A stretch of DNA of 64,000 nt from Trichaptum fuscoviolaceum. Its lineage: Eukaryota > Basidiomycota > Agaricomycetes > Hymenochaetales > Trichaptaceae. The notes beneath the pieces were generated by a model. The model was not told the DNA's origin, did not search any database, and saw nothing but the letters and a program-made list of their open reading frames with translations. The position numbers were made by a program, and so were the translations under genes. Below are positions 23,049 through 33,240 of this stretch, one piece after another. The DNA lies in contig CAJSYZ010000002.1 in NCBI GenBank assembly GCA_910574455.1, positions 6,347,390 to 6,411,389 on the forward strand. The letters are read 5' to 3'. How positions within the stretch are numbered: position 1 is the first letter of the stretch; each line of letters opens with the position of its first letter.

Positions 23049-23116
23049 GTTATCGCGATAACTTTAGAAACGGGTTGCGATAATTATCGCATATCCATAA
23101 GATTATTAGTTGGTAC
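23049..23116 (-). repeat. Right terminal inverted repeat
   Basis: Reverse complement of the left repeat with about three mismatches, carrying the same two palindromes. Confidence 0.88.
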
Positions 23117-24230
23117 TGGTGGAATACAAGGCACAGAGCTCACCGGCGATCACACAACGAGCAATGCGATGGGTGGACGAGCAAACGAGCTTGCGGGATA
23201 TGCGTCCGGCCGGACACTTAGAGTGTGGCGACGTGCGCGAGTGGCGTGGGAAACGGGTTGCCAATTGAGGGACGGGAACAAAGACAACGGTTCCGGGGTA
23301 GTTTGCGTGGCCGGAGTAGCCGGTTCACACGCGGTATTAACTTGTGTTAGTCGCCACCTGTAACACCGTGTGAAAATTTACTTCATTTTCCCTACCATCA
23401 CGACGTGTGAGCGAGAGCGAGAATCTTGCGGCGGCGACGGTGTCGACGGACGGGCTCAACAGCCTCACGGATTTCCTCTGCTTTCTTTCTGTTTCTTGTC
23501 TTCGGACTTCGACTACGGCGGCGCGCGACGGTTTTACGGACGTGCAAGTGTCCCTTTCTTCTGGACTTCTCGCGAAGGCGTGCGGCGGGCGCGCACTACG
23601 AGTTTTACGGACGCGCGAGAGTTAGTTTGTTTCTTGTCTTCGGTCTTCGAGCGAGCGACGGTTGCGTGGCGCACGCAGAAGACATACTTACGGACGACGG
23701 GGGCCGTTTAGTTATTTCACTAGTTTCCTTCGTTGTTTCTCCTCTTCTTTCTGTTTCACTACCTTATTCTTCTTCTACGGGTTTTCTACACATCCCACCC
23801 CCTTTGTACTTATTATACTTTCAGCGTGGAGGGGTACAGCATGTTCACAATGCCGCTTAATTGTACGACCGAGCACTGGCAGTGTCGGCGTAATCTATCA
23901 AGCTGTCCACTAGCAGTGATGTCGGGATAGACTACGGTGAAAGAGGCGCCAACTTGGAGGCCTGTTTGAACTTTTCAGACCATCGGGCCGGTTTGGACGA
24001 TTCAATGAGATGAAGTTGGTGAGAGTAGGTCGGAAGGATAGCGGAGCGAGTCCGCAGACTCGCGAACTTGAGGAGCGGGAGCACGCGCGTGTCACAGGTA
24101 AGTCACGCGTCAAGATGATGTGTGCCACCCGACCATGATCGTCTCCTCGTCATCGACCACAATGACCAAGGCCACGGACAGCAGCAAGGCTTCAAGGCAT
24201 CAAGATTTCTATGGGGTTTCCTCGTTTTTC
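23117..24230. other. Unassigned repeat-like DNA
   Basis: Contains two or three diverged copies of a block around TTTCTTGTCTTCGG and TTTTACGGACG (near 23500-23640), with pyrimidine-rich DNA near 23720-23820. Overlapping open frames occur but none is recognisable. Confidence 0.35.
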
Positions 24231-24235
24231 ACCGT

Positions 24236-24480
24236 TTCGTTGGCCTATGTCTTGCCACTGTCTTTGACCTATGTCTTGCCACTACCTTTTGGCCATATTT
24301 GCCATTGCATAACTCGGCCTATGTCTTGCCGTTGCTACCTCAACCTCTCTTCCGGCCTATGTCTTTCCGTTTACTGCCATAGCTTTGCCATGTTTCTGCC
24401 ATTGTCTTGCAGACCATTTGGCCCTAGCTTTGCCACTCTCATTACTTGGCCTTGCTTTGCCACCCTTGACTCTTTGGTTG
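24236..24480. repeat. Degenerate minisatellite, motif GGCCTATGTCTTGCCACT
   Basis: About eleven to twelve diverged copies of an 18- to 24-base motif built from CCTATGTCTTGCCA, GCCATATTTGCCA and CTTTGCCA follow each other. Spacing is irregular. The sequence is open in several frames but has no recognisable protein. Confidence 0.7.
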
Positions 24481-24850
24481 GACATTTCATCCTCAAGTCC
24501 GGTGTTTAGGTATGTTGCATTGTGTTCATTATGCATTTTCTGGAAGGCAGGCACTGTTGGTGCACCTTTTTTGGGGGCTTGCCGTGGCTGCTCCTCGTCG
24601 GCGGCCGCTCCTTCTTCACGTTGGGTGTGCGCTCGTTGCCCCTTCGGCAGCCTCAAGTCACTCCGGGATTTTGCTCATGTTAGCATCACGCTGGAGTGCC
24701 CAACACCCTGTCATTCCAATTTTTCACTACAGCTTCCTTCGTGGAAGTATCTTTATTAGGACAGCCACTACTACAACAGCGTGCGGGAGCGACAAGGAGG
24801 GAGTCTACGGGTTCGAGGCTGCGGTGGGCGGCTGATGGAATTTATCATAC

Positions 24851-25425
24851 TGTCAGGAATCCGCCTCAGGTTATTTTATTTCTTTTATTTTTCTTTTATT
24901 TTCTTTTACGATCACACTCCGAGTCGGATCCCCGACATGTCCGGTCCGAAACCGGACTTTCTTTGACTCCGATTCTCTTCCTTTTTGCGTAGATTACTTG
25001 CCTGTATGTTTGCAGGCCGCTAGGACAAGCGCCCTGCAAACAATTCTCCTTTCTTTCTTTCTTCCGCCACTCCGACTTGAACCTCCGCTCTACCGATGCG
25101 GGACCCTGACTAGAGCGGGACCCCGAACTCCGACTTACGTCAGCGGTATAGGTCGGACCTAGTCGGATCAGGGTCCAGTGGCTTGGTACTGTATAGTTTT
25201 TGCCTTTGTTCATCAAAACCGCGGATCCCCCTGCGAAGCACTCCACTTTTGGCCTCTTGTAAAGTGCTTCTCAGGTGATGTGTTTATCTTTAGCTCTGAT
25301 GTGTAGAATAGCTTAATTGACTTGTAAAGTGCTTCTCAGAGTGAGAACCACCGCTCATAGCGTCCGATCGTTGTCCGTGTCCGATTCAGGGTCTCGAAAG
25401 CGAAGGAACCCTCTAGGTCGTAACA
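24851..25425 (+). repeat. Probable LTR of another Gypsy element
   Basis: The stretch begins TGTCAGGAATCC and ends GGTCGTAACA, the TG...CA ends usual for LTRs; the last bases resemble the end of the 818-base LTR family on its own strand. It is followed at once by gag sequence in the same orientation, but with the leader and the first part of gag missing. No second LTR was found in the window, so the boundaries rest on the terminal bases only. Confidence 0.45.
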
Positions 25426-26258
25426 CCTGTTCGGGCAACATCCGGGGCTAGACAAAACCCGCAAGGTCGCATTCGCTCTGATGCTACTGTGGGGGCCTGC
25501 GCAAGACTGGGCACGACCCATTCTCGATCGACTCCAGGACATCCCGACACCGCCAGAAGCCGCCAGTCTGGAGGCCCTGTTTACCGCTCTTCGCGCCTCT
25601 TATGGGGAAATCGACGCAGACAAAGCAGCGGCTGACAAACTGATGCGCCTACGCCAGACGGGAATGGTCGCAGAATTTGCGTCACAATTCCGTGCCCTCC
25701 AAGCCCTCACCGGGTGGCCCAAGGACGCAACGACGGATGTCATCTACCTCGACATGTTCCGCAAGGGACTCAAAGACCAGGTTCGCCAGCACATCGCCAG
25801 CACAGAGGCGAAGGATATGAAATTCGATGCCTACGTCAACTGGGTTTCCGAGACAGACGAGAAGCTAAGGCTCGCACACGCTTATGGACCCGTATCAAAG
25901 CCAACAGCTACGCCCCGAAGCAATCCCGGCACCACTAGTTCAGCTCCGCGTACGATCCCGACTGCGAGCGCAAGCTCGACGAAGGATCCCAACGCAATGG
26001 AGATTGACAGGGTGCGCCGGGAGCGCAGGAGTAAGGGACTATGCTACTACTGCGGAGAGAAAGACCATTTGGTGAGCAATTGCCCAACGCGACCGCCATC
26101 CCGAAACCTAAAGGCTACGAAATCCACGTCCCCGTTGAACCCCTCGCCCCCCGCGCTCCAGTCATTCGAAGACACGCTCAAACGTATGGCGGAGCAGCAT
26201 GTCCAGAATGTGCAACAGTCCGTGCTACAGAACGCATTCGCCGCCATGACACCCGCCC
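25426..26258 (+). pseudogene. Gag fragment of a Gypsy element
   Basis: Plus-strand copy matching residues from about LFGQHPGLDE to AAMTPA of the intact gag at 16572-17780, including the zinc knuckle CYYCGEKDHLVSNC (Asp changed to Asn). It lacks the coiled coil and the last residues. The right end joins a host-like gene on the other strand at about 26258. The frame is open (25481-26272) but cut at both ends. Confidence 0.87.
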
Positions 26259-28864
26259 GCCAGATGAGCTGACATCCGTAGAAAGTCACCCGGCAAATGC
26301 CCCTCAAACCATGTCTGTACGTATAATACAAGATACTTGACCATATCTTGGACAAGGTCAGAAGTGCTACGGAACGTAAGCCGATAAGCGTCGCGTGCAT
26401 TTAACTCTGTGGCTGTCTGAAAGGCTTGCACGAATCGAGTAAGCATGGCTCCCGTGATGACCTTAGTCTGCGGTGGAGAAGAGAACCTTCGAAGGATCGC
26501 GTTATGGAGCTGATAAAAAATGTGAGCAGTCGTGATATGCTTAATGCGGGGTGGTACTCACATCTCTGCCTCGCTGAACCACTATATGCTCAGGCTCTGT
26601 GTCGGACTCGGGTGCGTTAGTCTCGGATGGAGACGGCGGGCGAGACACATGTGCTAGATGTGGGGCGGCTGCCTGAACAGGGACCGGCGCAGGATGTATC
26701 TAAAGATAAGTCATTAAGATCCCGCACGTCAGATGTCTCATATGTACTCACCGGTGTATTGACCTCTGCAGTTCGCCTGCGATTGCGCGGAGGTGATTGA
26801 CTCTCTGGCGAAGCCTGCTGTTCAGGTCTGGGTCGTGCGGGCAAACGAGGTGGAGGAGTGCTCTGGCGAAAGAGAGGTGTTACCGAGTGCGTTATGATAT
26901 CAAGTAATATGTCATGACATACCGGTCGAAGTCGAGCGCCGCCAGCACCCTGTACTGCTCTGGATCCTGCGTTTGCCGCACGGACTACTAAACCCAGCAC
27001 GCTACGCAATATCGGTGGGCTAAATGTAATACAATGTATTAGAGAAGTGACACATTGATGCATAGAAGACAATGCTTCACCGGTGGTCTGTTTGCGCGGT
27101 CCTGTGCTTCGCCTGGATAAAATTCGCCGATCGAGGAATCCGACTGATTGTCTTGAACAATGTCATCATCGGAGGCTTCTTCTTGTTCATTGGCTTCAGG
27201 AACTTTGCAAGCCGCAACACACGTTATGTTGTCGTCTTCTATTGGGGCATCATCCCCATCTAAAAAGTATGAAGTGCTCAATATAGTTCGTAGGCTGTCA
27301 AACTTCTTCAGTTGGGCAATGAAGCGAGCTGGAAAACAGGGATGTGGCATGTAGGACCCAAGAACACCGGGAGGCAAGTCTCCAGGGCGAAAGCATGTAA
27401 TGGGAGCCTTGAGGTGAGCGGACGATGGACCTACAGATCAATGAGCATGCTGCATACATCTTAAAGCTGATACGGCCACTTACAGATCATGAAAGTGAAG
27501 TGCGGCACTGGACTTTCCATTCCCGGGAAAGGAGGTACCTCGTAAGTCATGGCACCAGATTTGGTTTTACGTTGGAGAATAGCAAGGTCAAATTTATGTT
27601 CAGAACGCTCCGACGATCTCCATAGCCATCGATTGTCACCACCGGGCCTTTGTGATCTCTTGAGGACACGGAAAGCATCTCGATTCGAGGTATCGGCGCC
27701 ATCAGTTGCAGGGAGACTGATTTCCCACCCCTTTGTCGCAGCTGCGAGAGCCAACTTCTCTTTAATGACCACTTCGAGCGATTTATCGCGTAGCTCATCT
27801 AGCTGAATGTCCACAAATAGGCCACTCCATACAAGGAACTGGTACAAGCTGTCGAGCTCTCCAGGCTCAAAACGATGTATAATCTTCAAAACAAGTTCGT
27901 CTGGGAAGTTGTACGGATTGTGAACCTATATTGTTTATCAGTTGACGAAAGAAAGGGACGACTACAAACGATCAGACTTACGTCCAATGGATAATATAAA
28001 ATGCGAATAAAATGAGCTATTGCGCGGACTATATTAGCTTCCGTCCTTGAAAGTGCTCTGGTGTTTGCGTTTCGGGCCCGCGCTGCAGCAGGAGGCGAAG
28101 GTAACTGAGTCGCACGAGTCCTGGGAGCATTCCCCGCTGCTGCTCTGTTTGCATTCATGCGGGCTGCGCTTTCCATGCGGCGCTGGTTCACGGGAACATC
28201 GTCGCGGTTTAGCATTGTCTCGGCATATGCTGCTGTTGCAGGCGGAACAGGGATGCGGGACGCGAAGGGCTGGACCGGTGCTGTTTGACCTCCGTTCGCC
28301 GCGAAGGTCTGTGTGGGAGCTTCCAACGGCGTTGCGGGATGTGCTGCGACGACCGGCTGAACTCCCGCGTTTGCAGATAGTAAGGCGGGGCCAGGACGCG
28401 GCACGGATGTGCTGCGCTCCACAGGTGAGTGGTTTCCCCAAGGATTTTCGCAACCACATTTGGAGAGAGGTGTTAAGTTTTCATCAACCGTTTTCTTTTC
28501 GTGGACGTAAACACCCTTTCAAAGCAGATGCATGTGGGTGACACTCACTGGGATAAATCCTGGACAGAGACCGTCCATGCTTTCGAAACGAGCTTCGTCC
28601 TTTGTCAATATCCCCTTTACATTGTCACTTGTCAATCGGTGCATGCGGGGTAAACAGCCACAGAAGGCACATCTCTCCGTTGGGTGCTTAGGTGTCTGAA
28701 GGAGGGGCAATATAGGTGAGCTACCAGATTTCATAGTCGCATTCCAATAACTATCTCACATTGTACATTGTGCCCTGTTCGTCAACTCCAACCCATGAAG
28801 CACATTTCTTATTGCATGTCGAGGACTTGCATTCTCCTCGTGGAGTGAGTTTGTGGCGGGCCAT
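26259..28864 (-). CDS. Unrecognised multi-exon gene, 3' end cut by gag fragment
   Basis: Nine exons on the minus strand: 28864-28760, 28695-28549, 28416-27982, 27925-27484, 27430-27081, 27019-26933, 26862-26752, 26699-26562, and 26509 down to the break at about 26258. Introns are mostly 51-71 bases (the second is 132) with GT...AG ends, and phase holds at most joins. The product starts MARHKLTPRGECKSSTCNKK and has a Cys-rich amino end (CKSSTCNKKC, ERCAFCGC), a Pro/Ala-rich middle, a domain with FPDELVLKIIHRFEPGELD, an acidic stretch (SDDDIVQDNQSD) and Pro/Arg-rich linkers. At the exon 5/6 join no canonical pair of sites keeps the frame, so decay has begun or the junction is unusual. No family was recognised. 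The last coding exon runs into retrotransposon gag sequence. Confidence 0.6.
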
Positions 28865-29400
28865 TGCGGAGAGGACGCAGAGAAATGTAGAGCTTGTGCA
28901 GAAATTGTAGAGGTAACTTAGAACAAAAGAAGTACTTAGTGGCGAACAGTTTTTAATACAACAGGAAATAATTTTTCATGAAATTTTCATGTATATTTAA
29001 TACGATGATAATCCATTGGCATCCAGACCCCATCTCCAGTTCAAGTTCGAGTTCAGCGCGCATGAATGTTTATGAATATATGTGAATTATTCATTGAATG
29101 AGTATAAAATATTTACCTTGCATATACCCAGTTGCCAGTGCGAGTTCAAGTCGGACAACTCGGACTTGCTCCTGTACTTGTGAACTTGGACTGGATAGCC
29201 TAAAATATTCATGCTATATTCATGAAACATTGGTGAAAATTTATGAATAATCAGGAACATTCATGAATATTCATGAATATTCATGCTTATGTATGGAATT
29301 TCATAAGAAAACGTGTATATTTATAAATAAACATAAATAAACATAAGTCAAGTACGAGTTCAAAGTCAGGTCATAATTTTGTCCAATAAATGACGTGATA
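28865..29400. other. AT-rich spacer with short palindromic repeats
   Basis: Contains several copies of ATTCATGAATATTCATG near 29260-29285 and direct copies of AAATAAACATAA near 29325-29345. No gene seen. The repeat unit of the tandem array starts at its right border. Confidence 0.5.
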
Positions 29401-30255
29401 CATCAGAGTTAACTTTAGCCTCTGCGCACACGCAGTCCGTGTCGGCCGTCCAGGCGTACCTTGCGGACACAATCAGACCGGCCGCGTGATGGATCCCACT
29501 CGCATTGGCCCACTCGCATTGATATCCGACCTGACAGTGCTGCGATCATCAGTCTTAATCCTATCTCATCCTATCCGACGGTGTCGCCGAGCGTTGAGCC
29601 AACCGTCGCTTCGCAGAGCGCCCACCGGCTTCTCCTCCGCCTCGCCTTGTGTCGCTTTGTACTCCAACCTCGGACTCAGACTCAGACCTCGACCTTTGAC
29701 AGCCCACATCACATCACGTCCCGCTTGCCGGTATGATGCGAGGCGTCAGAAAGCCATATGTATCCGACCGCCCCTCAGACCCGCTGCAGGCCACCTGCTG
29801 TCCTAGGGGAGTCCGAGTCTTCTTGTCTCTTTTCTTTTCCTTTCGTTTTCTCTTCACGATTCTGAGCTTCGTAAAGTCCGGCTCACCACGAGGTGCGTTC
29901 TTGTGCTCTTTGCGCGTTCAGCGGTGATACCAGACTGACGATGACACTCTCACTCTAGCCTGGCACGCTCCTGGAGAGCAACAAAACACATATAAATTAT
30001 CCAAGTCGCACGCGGTCGACTGGGTAGACATTCGTTCGTTTTCGCGTATAGAGGTGCTGGGGCGCCGGTTGTAGTGGAAGAAACTCAGGCTGATTGGGGA
30101 GGTGCATTCGTTCGTCTTCGTCTTCGTATTTCACAGGTCCGTCGCGTTTGTCGCTTTATCTTGAAATGCTGGCTAATTTGCGTGTAGGTCTCTTTCGGCC
30201 ATTATCTTGGTTCAAACTTCTTCGTTCTTTACAACCTTTTCGGTCTTTGCGTTTG
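29401..30255 (+). other. Leader region of the Ser-rich gene, copy 1
   Basis: Upstream and 5' untranslated sequence of the repeat unit. A probable leader intron (GTCCGTCG... to TGTAG, about 30136-30188) corresponds to 39724-39775 in copy 2. No separate gene is supported. Confidence 0.4.
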
Positions 30256-33240
30256 ATGATGAGCCCCATACCCGAGCGCAAACGTGAGCATCTTCTGCAT
30301 TTCTCTCGTGCTGTGCAAACATGCTGACGGTTCTGTTTCGTAGGCGCAGTGACGTCGAGCAGTCTCGCGAAGGAGGATGCGGGGGCGGGATCAGAGACGA
30401 CTTCGTCTGCTGAACTCCCTCTCGCAACGTCGGCGTCTTCCTCGTCCAAGTTCTCTTCGTCCCTTTCTTCAACCAAATCGACTTCTGCATCCACATCCAC
30501 ATCCACTTCTGAATCTTCGTCCTCATCCATCGCAGCAACGTCCACCCCACCCTTTTCATCAAAATCACGATTTACGACTTCTACGATCACACCAAGCACA
30601 TCTTCAAGCGCATCCGCGTCCTCAACATCAACCGCATTAACGTCATCGAGGCTCACATCCTCGCGCACCCATACCTCCGAGCAAGTAGATACTGAATCGT
30701 CGTCCTCCCTGGCCACGAGGTCGAGCTCGTCTGTGATTTTGTCTTCGACTGCAACATTGACTGCAACTTCAACTGCGAGCGATGTGGCTACGACGCCCTC
30801 GACATCAGTATTGAGCAGCGCGACGGACAGGGGAGGTCGGTTTTCGTCGGCTCGAACAGGATCTGAATCTGTGCAAACGGACTCGAGTACGAGTACGGGC
30901 ACGGAGTCAACCAAGGCGGCGGCGTCCACGTGAGTTTTTTCTTTTCTTCTCTTCTCTTTTCGTGTTGGCTGAAGGGAATATGTCTTTACTTTGTTCTGGT
31001 CTGAACACTGAACAGGGTGTCTGGCTTCGCGCATTCAACGACCGCGACAGCGTCCGTGTCCGTGTCGAAGACGGCGGTGGAGACAGAGACGGAGACGGAG
31101 ATAATTAGTTCGAGCGCGGCGGGAGGGTCGACGAGCTCTTCTTTTTCCGCGTCCTCGGCTGCGCTGTCGAGCAAATCGGGCTTAGACTTGAGTACGGCGC
31201 GGGAAGACAGAAGTGCAAATACATTTGCGAGCTTGACAACGCGTTCATCGACAACATCGTCCATACCCACAACGACGTCCTCGGCCTCGACTAGTAGATC
31301 TTCGCTGAAATCATCTTCAGCTGCGCGTACCACATCGGCGGAGGCTGTTGACGGGACGACTCGGAGTGCGACTGCGACTGGGGCGTCTGGGGCGGAGTCG
31401 GTTACTGCTTCAGCTTCAGCTACCACGGCGAAGGCGAAGACCACGACGACTTCAGGCGAGTCATTCGCTTCGTCGAGTTCAAGCCCGAGTTTGCACCCGG
31501 GACAACAGAGCGCAAGCGCGAGCACGAGTATCCGCCCTAGTGCGGCACAATCGACTGCCTCAAGAACGGCGGAGTCCTCGACTTCAACGGGAGTAGCGGC
31601 CAGCTCGACTGTCTCGACTGCTTCAGCGTCAGACGGGACCGGGACGGAGAGCGCGACCACGCGCCTGCCGCCCTCGTCGGCTGCTGGTAGCTCGAGTGCG
31701 TCTGTATCTCCGGCATTGGGGAACACAGGCAGTGCACCCACCTCACTCTCAACCACACTCTCAGCCTCGGCCTCAACGATCAGCACAGCCGCGCCACTGA
31801 ATGCTACTGCTACGTCTTTCGTACCTAGCGCGTCTGTGTCCCCGTCGTCGTCGACGGTCAGCTTCTTGACATCTGCGAGCCAGAGCGTCTCCGCATCAGC
31901 GTCCGTGATCTCAAGCAATCCACTTAGTGCGACCGGGCGCTTTTCGACCTCGACCTCGATCAGTAAGAGCGCTAGTACGGAGCGTAGTGAGTTAACATCA
32001 GCGCTCTCAGCGTCGCGGTCTACGCTCGGCGGGTTCTCGAGCACGGCTAGTGCGAGTGCGGGTGCGGGTGCGGGTGCGAGTGGGAGCGGTGTATCTTTCA
32101 CTGGCACTCCATTTACCTCTGCCTCTGCCTCCGCCTCTGCATTCAGCTCTGCGCCTGTCTCAACCACTGCGAGCGTGTCTGCAAGTCAGAGCGCAAGCCT
32201 CTCATCGGCTTCGGCCTTCTCGCCCGGCAGCTCGGTGTCAGCGGTCCCTGAGTCTGCGTCTGCGTCTGCGTCTGACTCTGATTTGGGCACGGCATCGTTG
32301 GTGAGCGCGTCGGCGTCCCCGTCAGCATCGGAGGCGAAGACGAAGACGGGATCACTCGTGCTTTCGGGGACGAAGAGCGTGTCGACGGCGCGCCATACTC
32401 GCACGACTGCGGCACCGACGACACGGAGCACGTTTGCGTCTAGCGCGCCGCTGAGTGCAAGTGCGACGCCTTCTTCAGCGTCAGGGTCGTTCCTCTCCGC
32501 AGCGTCGTCAAATGCGGCCTTCTCGTTTTCAGCATCCGGATCTGAGTCCGCAAGCGCACCCGTCAGCGTCAACACGTCGGTGACGTCACTCGTCCCGAGC
32601 TTCTTCACGCCTTCTTTGAGTGCTGAGGCGACGGCGTCGACGACGACGCTGACGCCGAGCTTCTTCACGCCGTCGACTGCCATACCCTCGTCTACTGGGG
32701 TCCAGACATCGAGCCGTGCGAAGCACACTTCAGATTCTTCGTCAGGCAAGACAGTACACCGGACGAGCAGCGCAAGCGCCTCGCAGGCGACGTCCATCTC
32801 GGTTTTGCCTTCGGGCAGCTTTTCGGCCACTGCTGCGCCGAATGTGACGGTCTCTGCTTCAGCGTCAGCGTCCTCAGATTCAGCGTTCTCGGGTCTGTCG
32901 TTTTCGGGGAGCGCAGGTTTGCCTAACAGCACGTCGACTGGGTTGCGCCCGAGTCTGTGGAGGCCAGGGCCCGGCAGCAGAATGAACATGCAAAATCCAG
33001 TAGTATATTATGATGTACATACTGTAGTTTATATTAATACAATGTCTTGTTTACACACTATGACCTGATGCAGAGAGCACACCAATTAAGATCGACAGTA
33101 AGGCGCTGGCGGGTGGGCTGCAGTATGGGCCGACGGCTGGGTGGGTGCCGCTTGTGAGCTGGCTGAATGGACCGCAGAAGTATTTACATGGGCGTAATGA
33201 GGGAGAGGGATGGAGAATATTGAGGGGCTCGGGGGCTTAG
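30256..33240 (+). CDS. Ser/Thr/Ala-rich low-complexity protein, copy 1 (open)
   Basis: My model is 30256-30283, 30344-30929, 31016-33002 and 33076-33240, with GT...AG introns of 60, 86 and 73 bases in phase, giving about 921 residues. The start MMSPIPERKR is conserved in all four copies. Nearly all the rest is Ser, Thr and Ala in runs such as STSTSTSTSESSSSS and SASASASAFSS, like a heavily O-glycosylated cell-surface stalk, yet I see no signal peptide and no membrane anchor. The tail after the last, less certain intron (KIDSKALAGGLQYGP, WVPLVSWLNGPQKY) is ordinary protein-like text. Without that intron the frame ends at 33068. Function is unknown. Long open frames on the minus strand across it are a by-product of codon use; splice signals and the conserved start favour plus. 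Confidence 0.6.

Larger units (their letters stand above)
19395..23116. mobile_element. Non-autonomous TIR element carrying host gene fragments
   Basis: 68-base terminal inverted repeats lie at 19395-19462 and 23049-23116 and differ at about three positions. Between them are 3.6 kb without any transposase-like frame but with pieces of two host genes: an ESS2-like fragment (about 20040-20490) and an Hsp70 fragment (about 21970-22215). This is the organisation of Pack-type DNA transposons that pick up exons. No convincing target duplication was found (flanks TGGAGCC and TGGTGGA), so the superfamily is unknown. The left end sits directly on the broken gag fragment. Confidence 0.72.

Noticed and set aside
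24236..24480. CRISPR-like array
   Set aside because: Repeats are degenerate, spacing is irregular and the genome is fungal; a minisatellite is the simpler reading.
24800..24840. tRNA-like GGGTTCGAGGCT box
   Set aside because: No matching A box or acceptor stem could be found around it.
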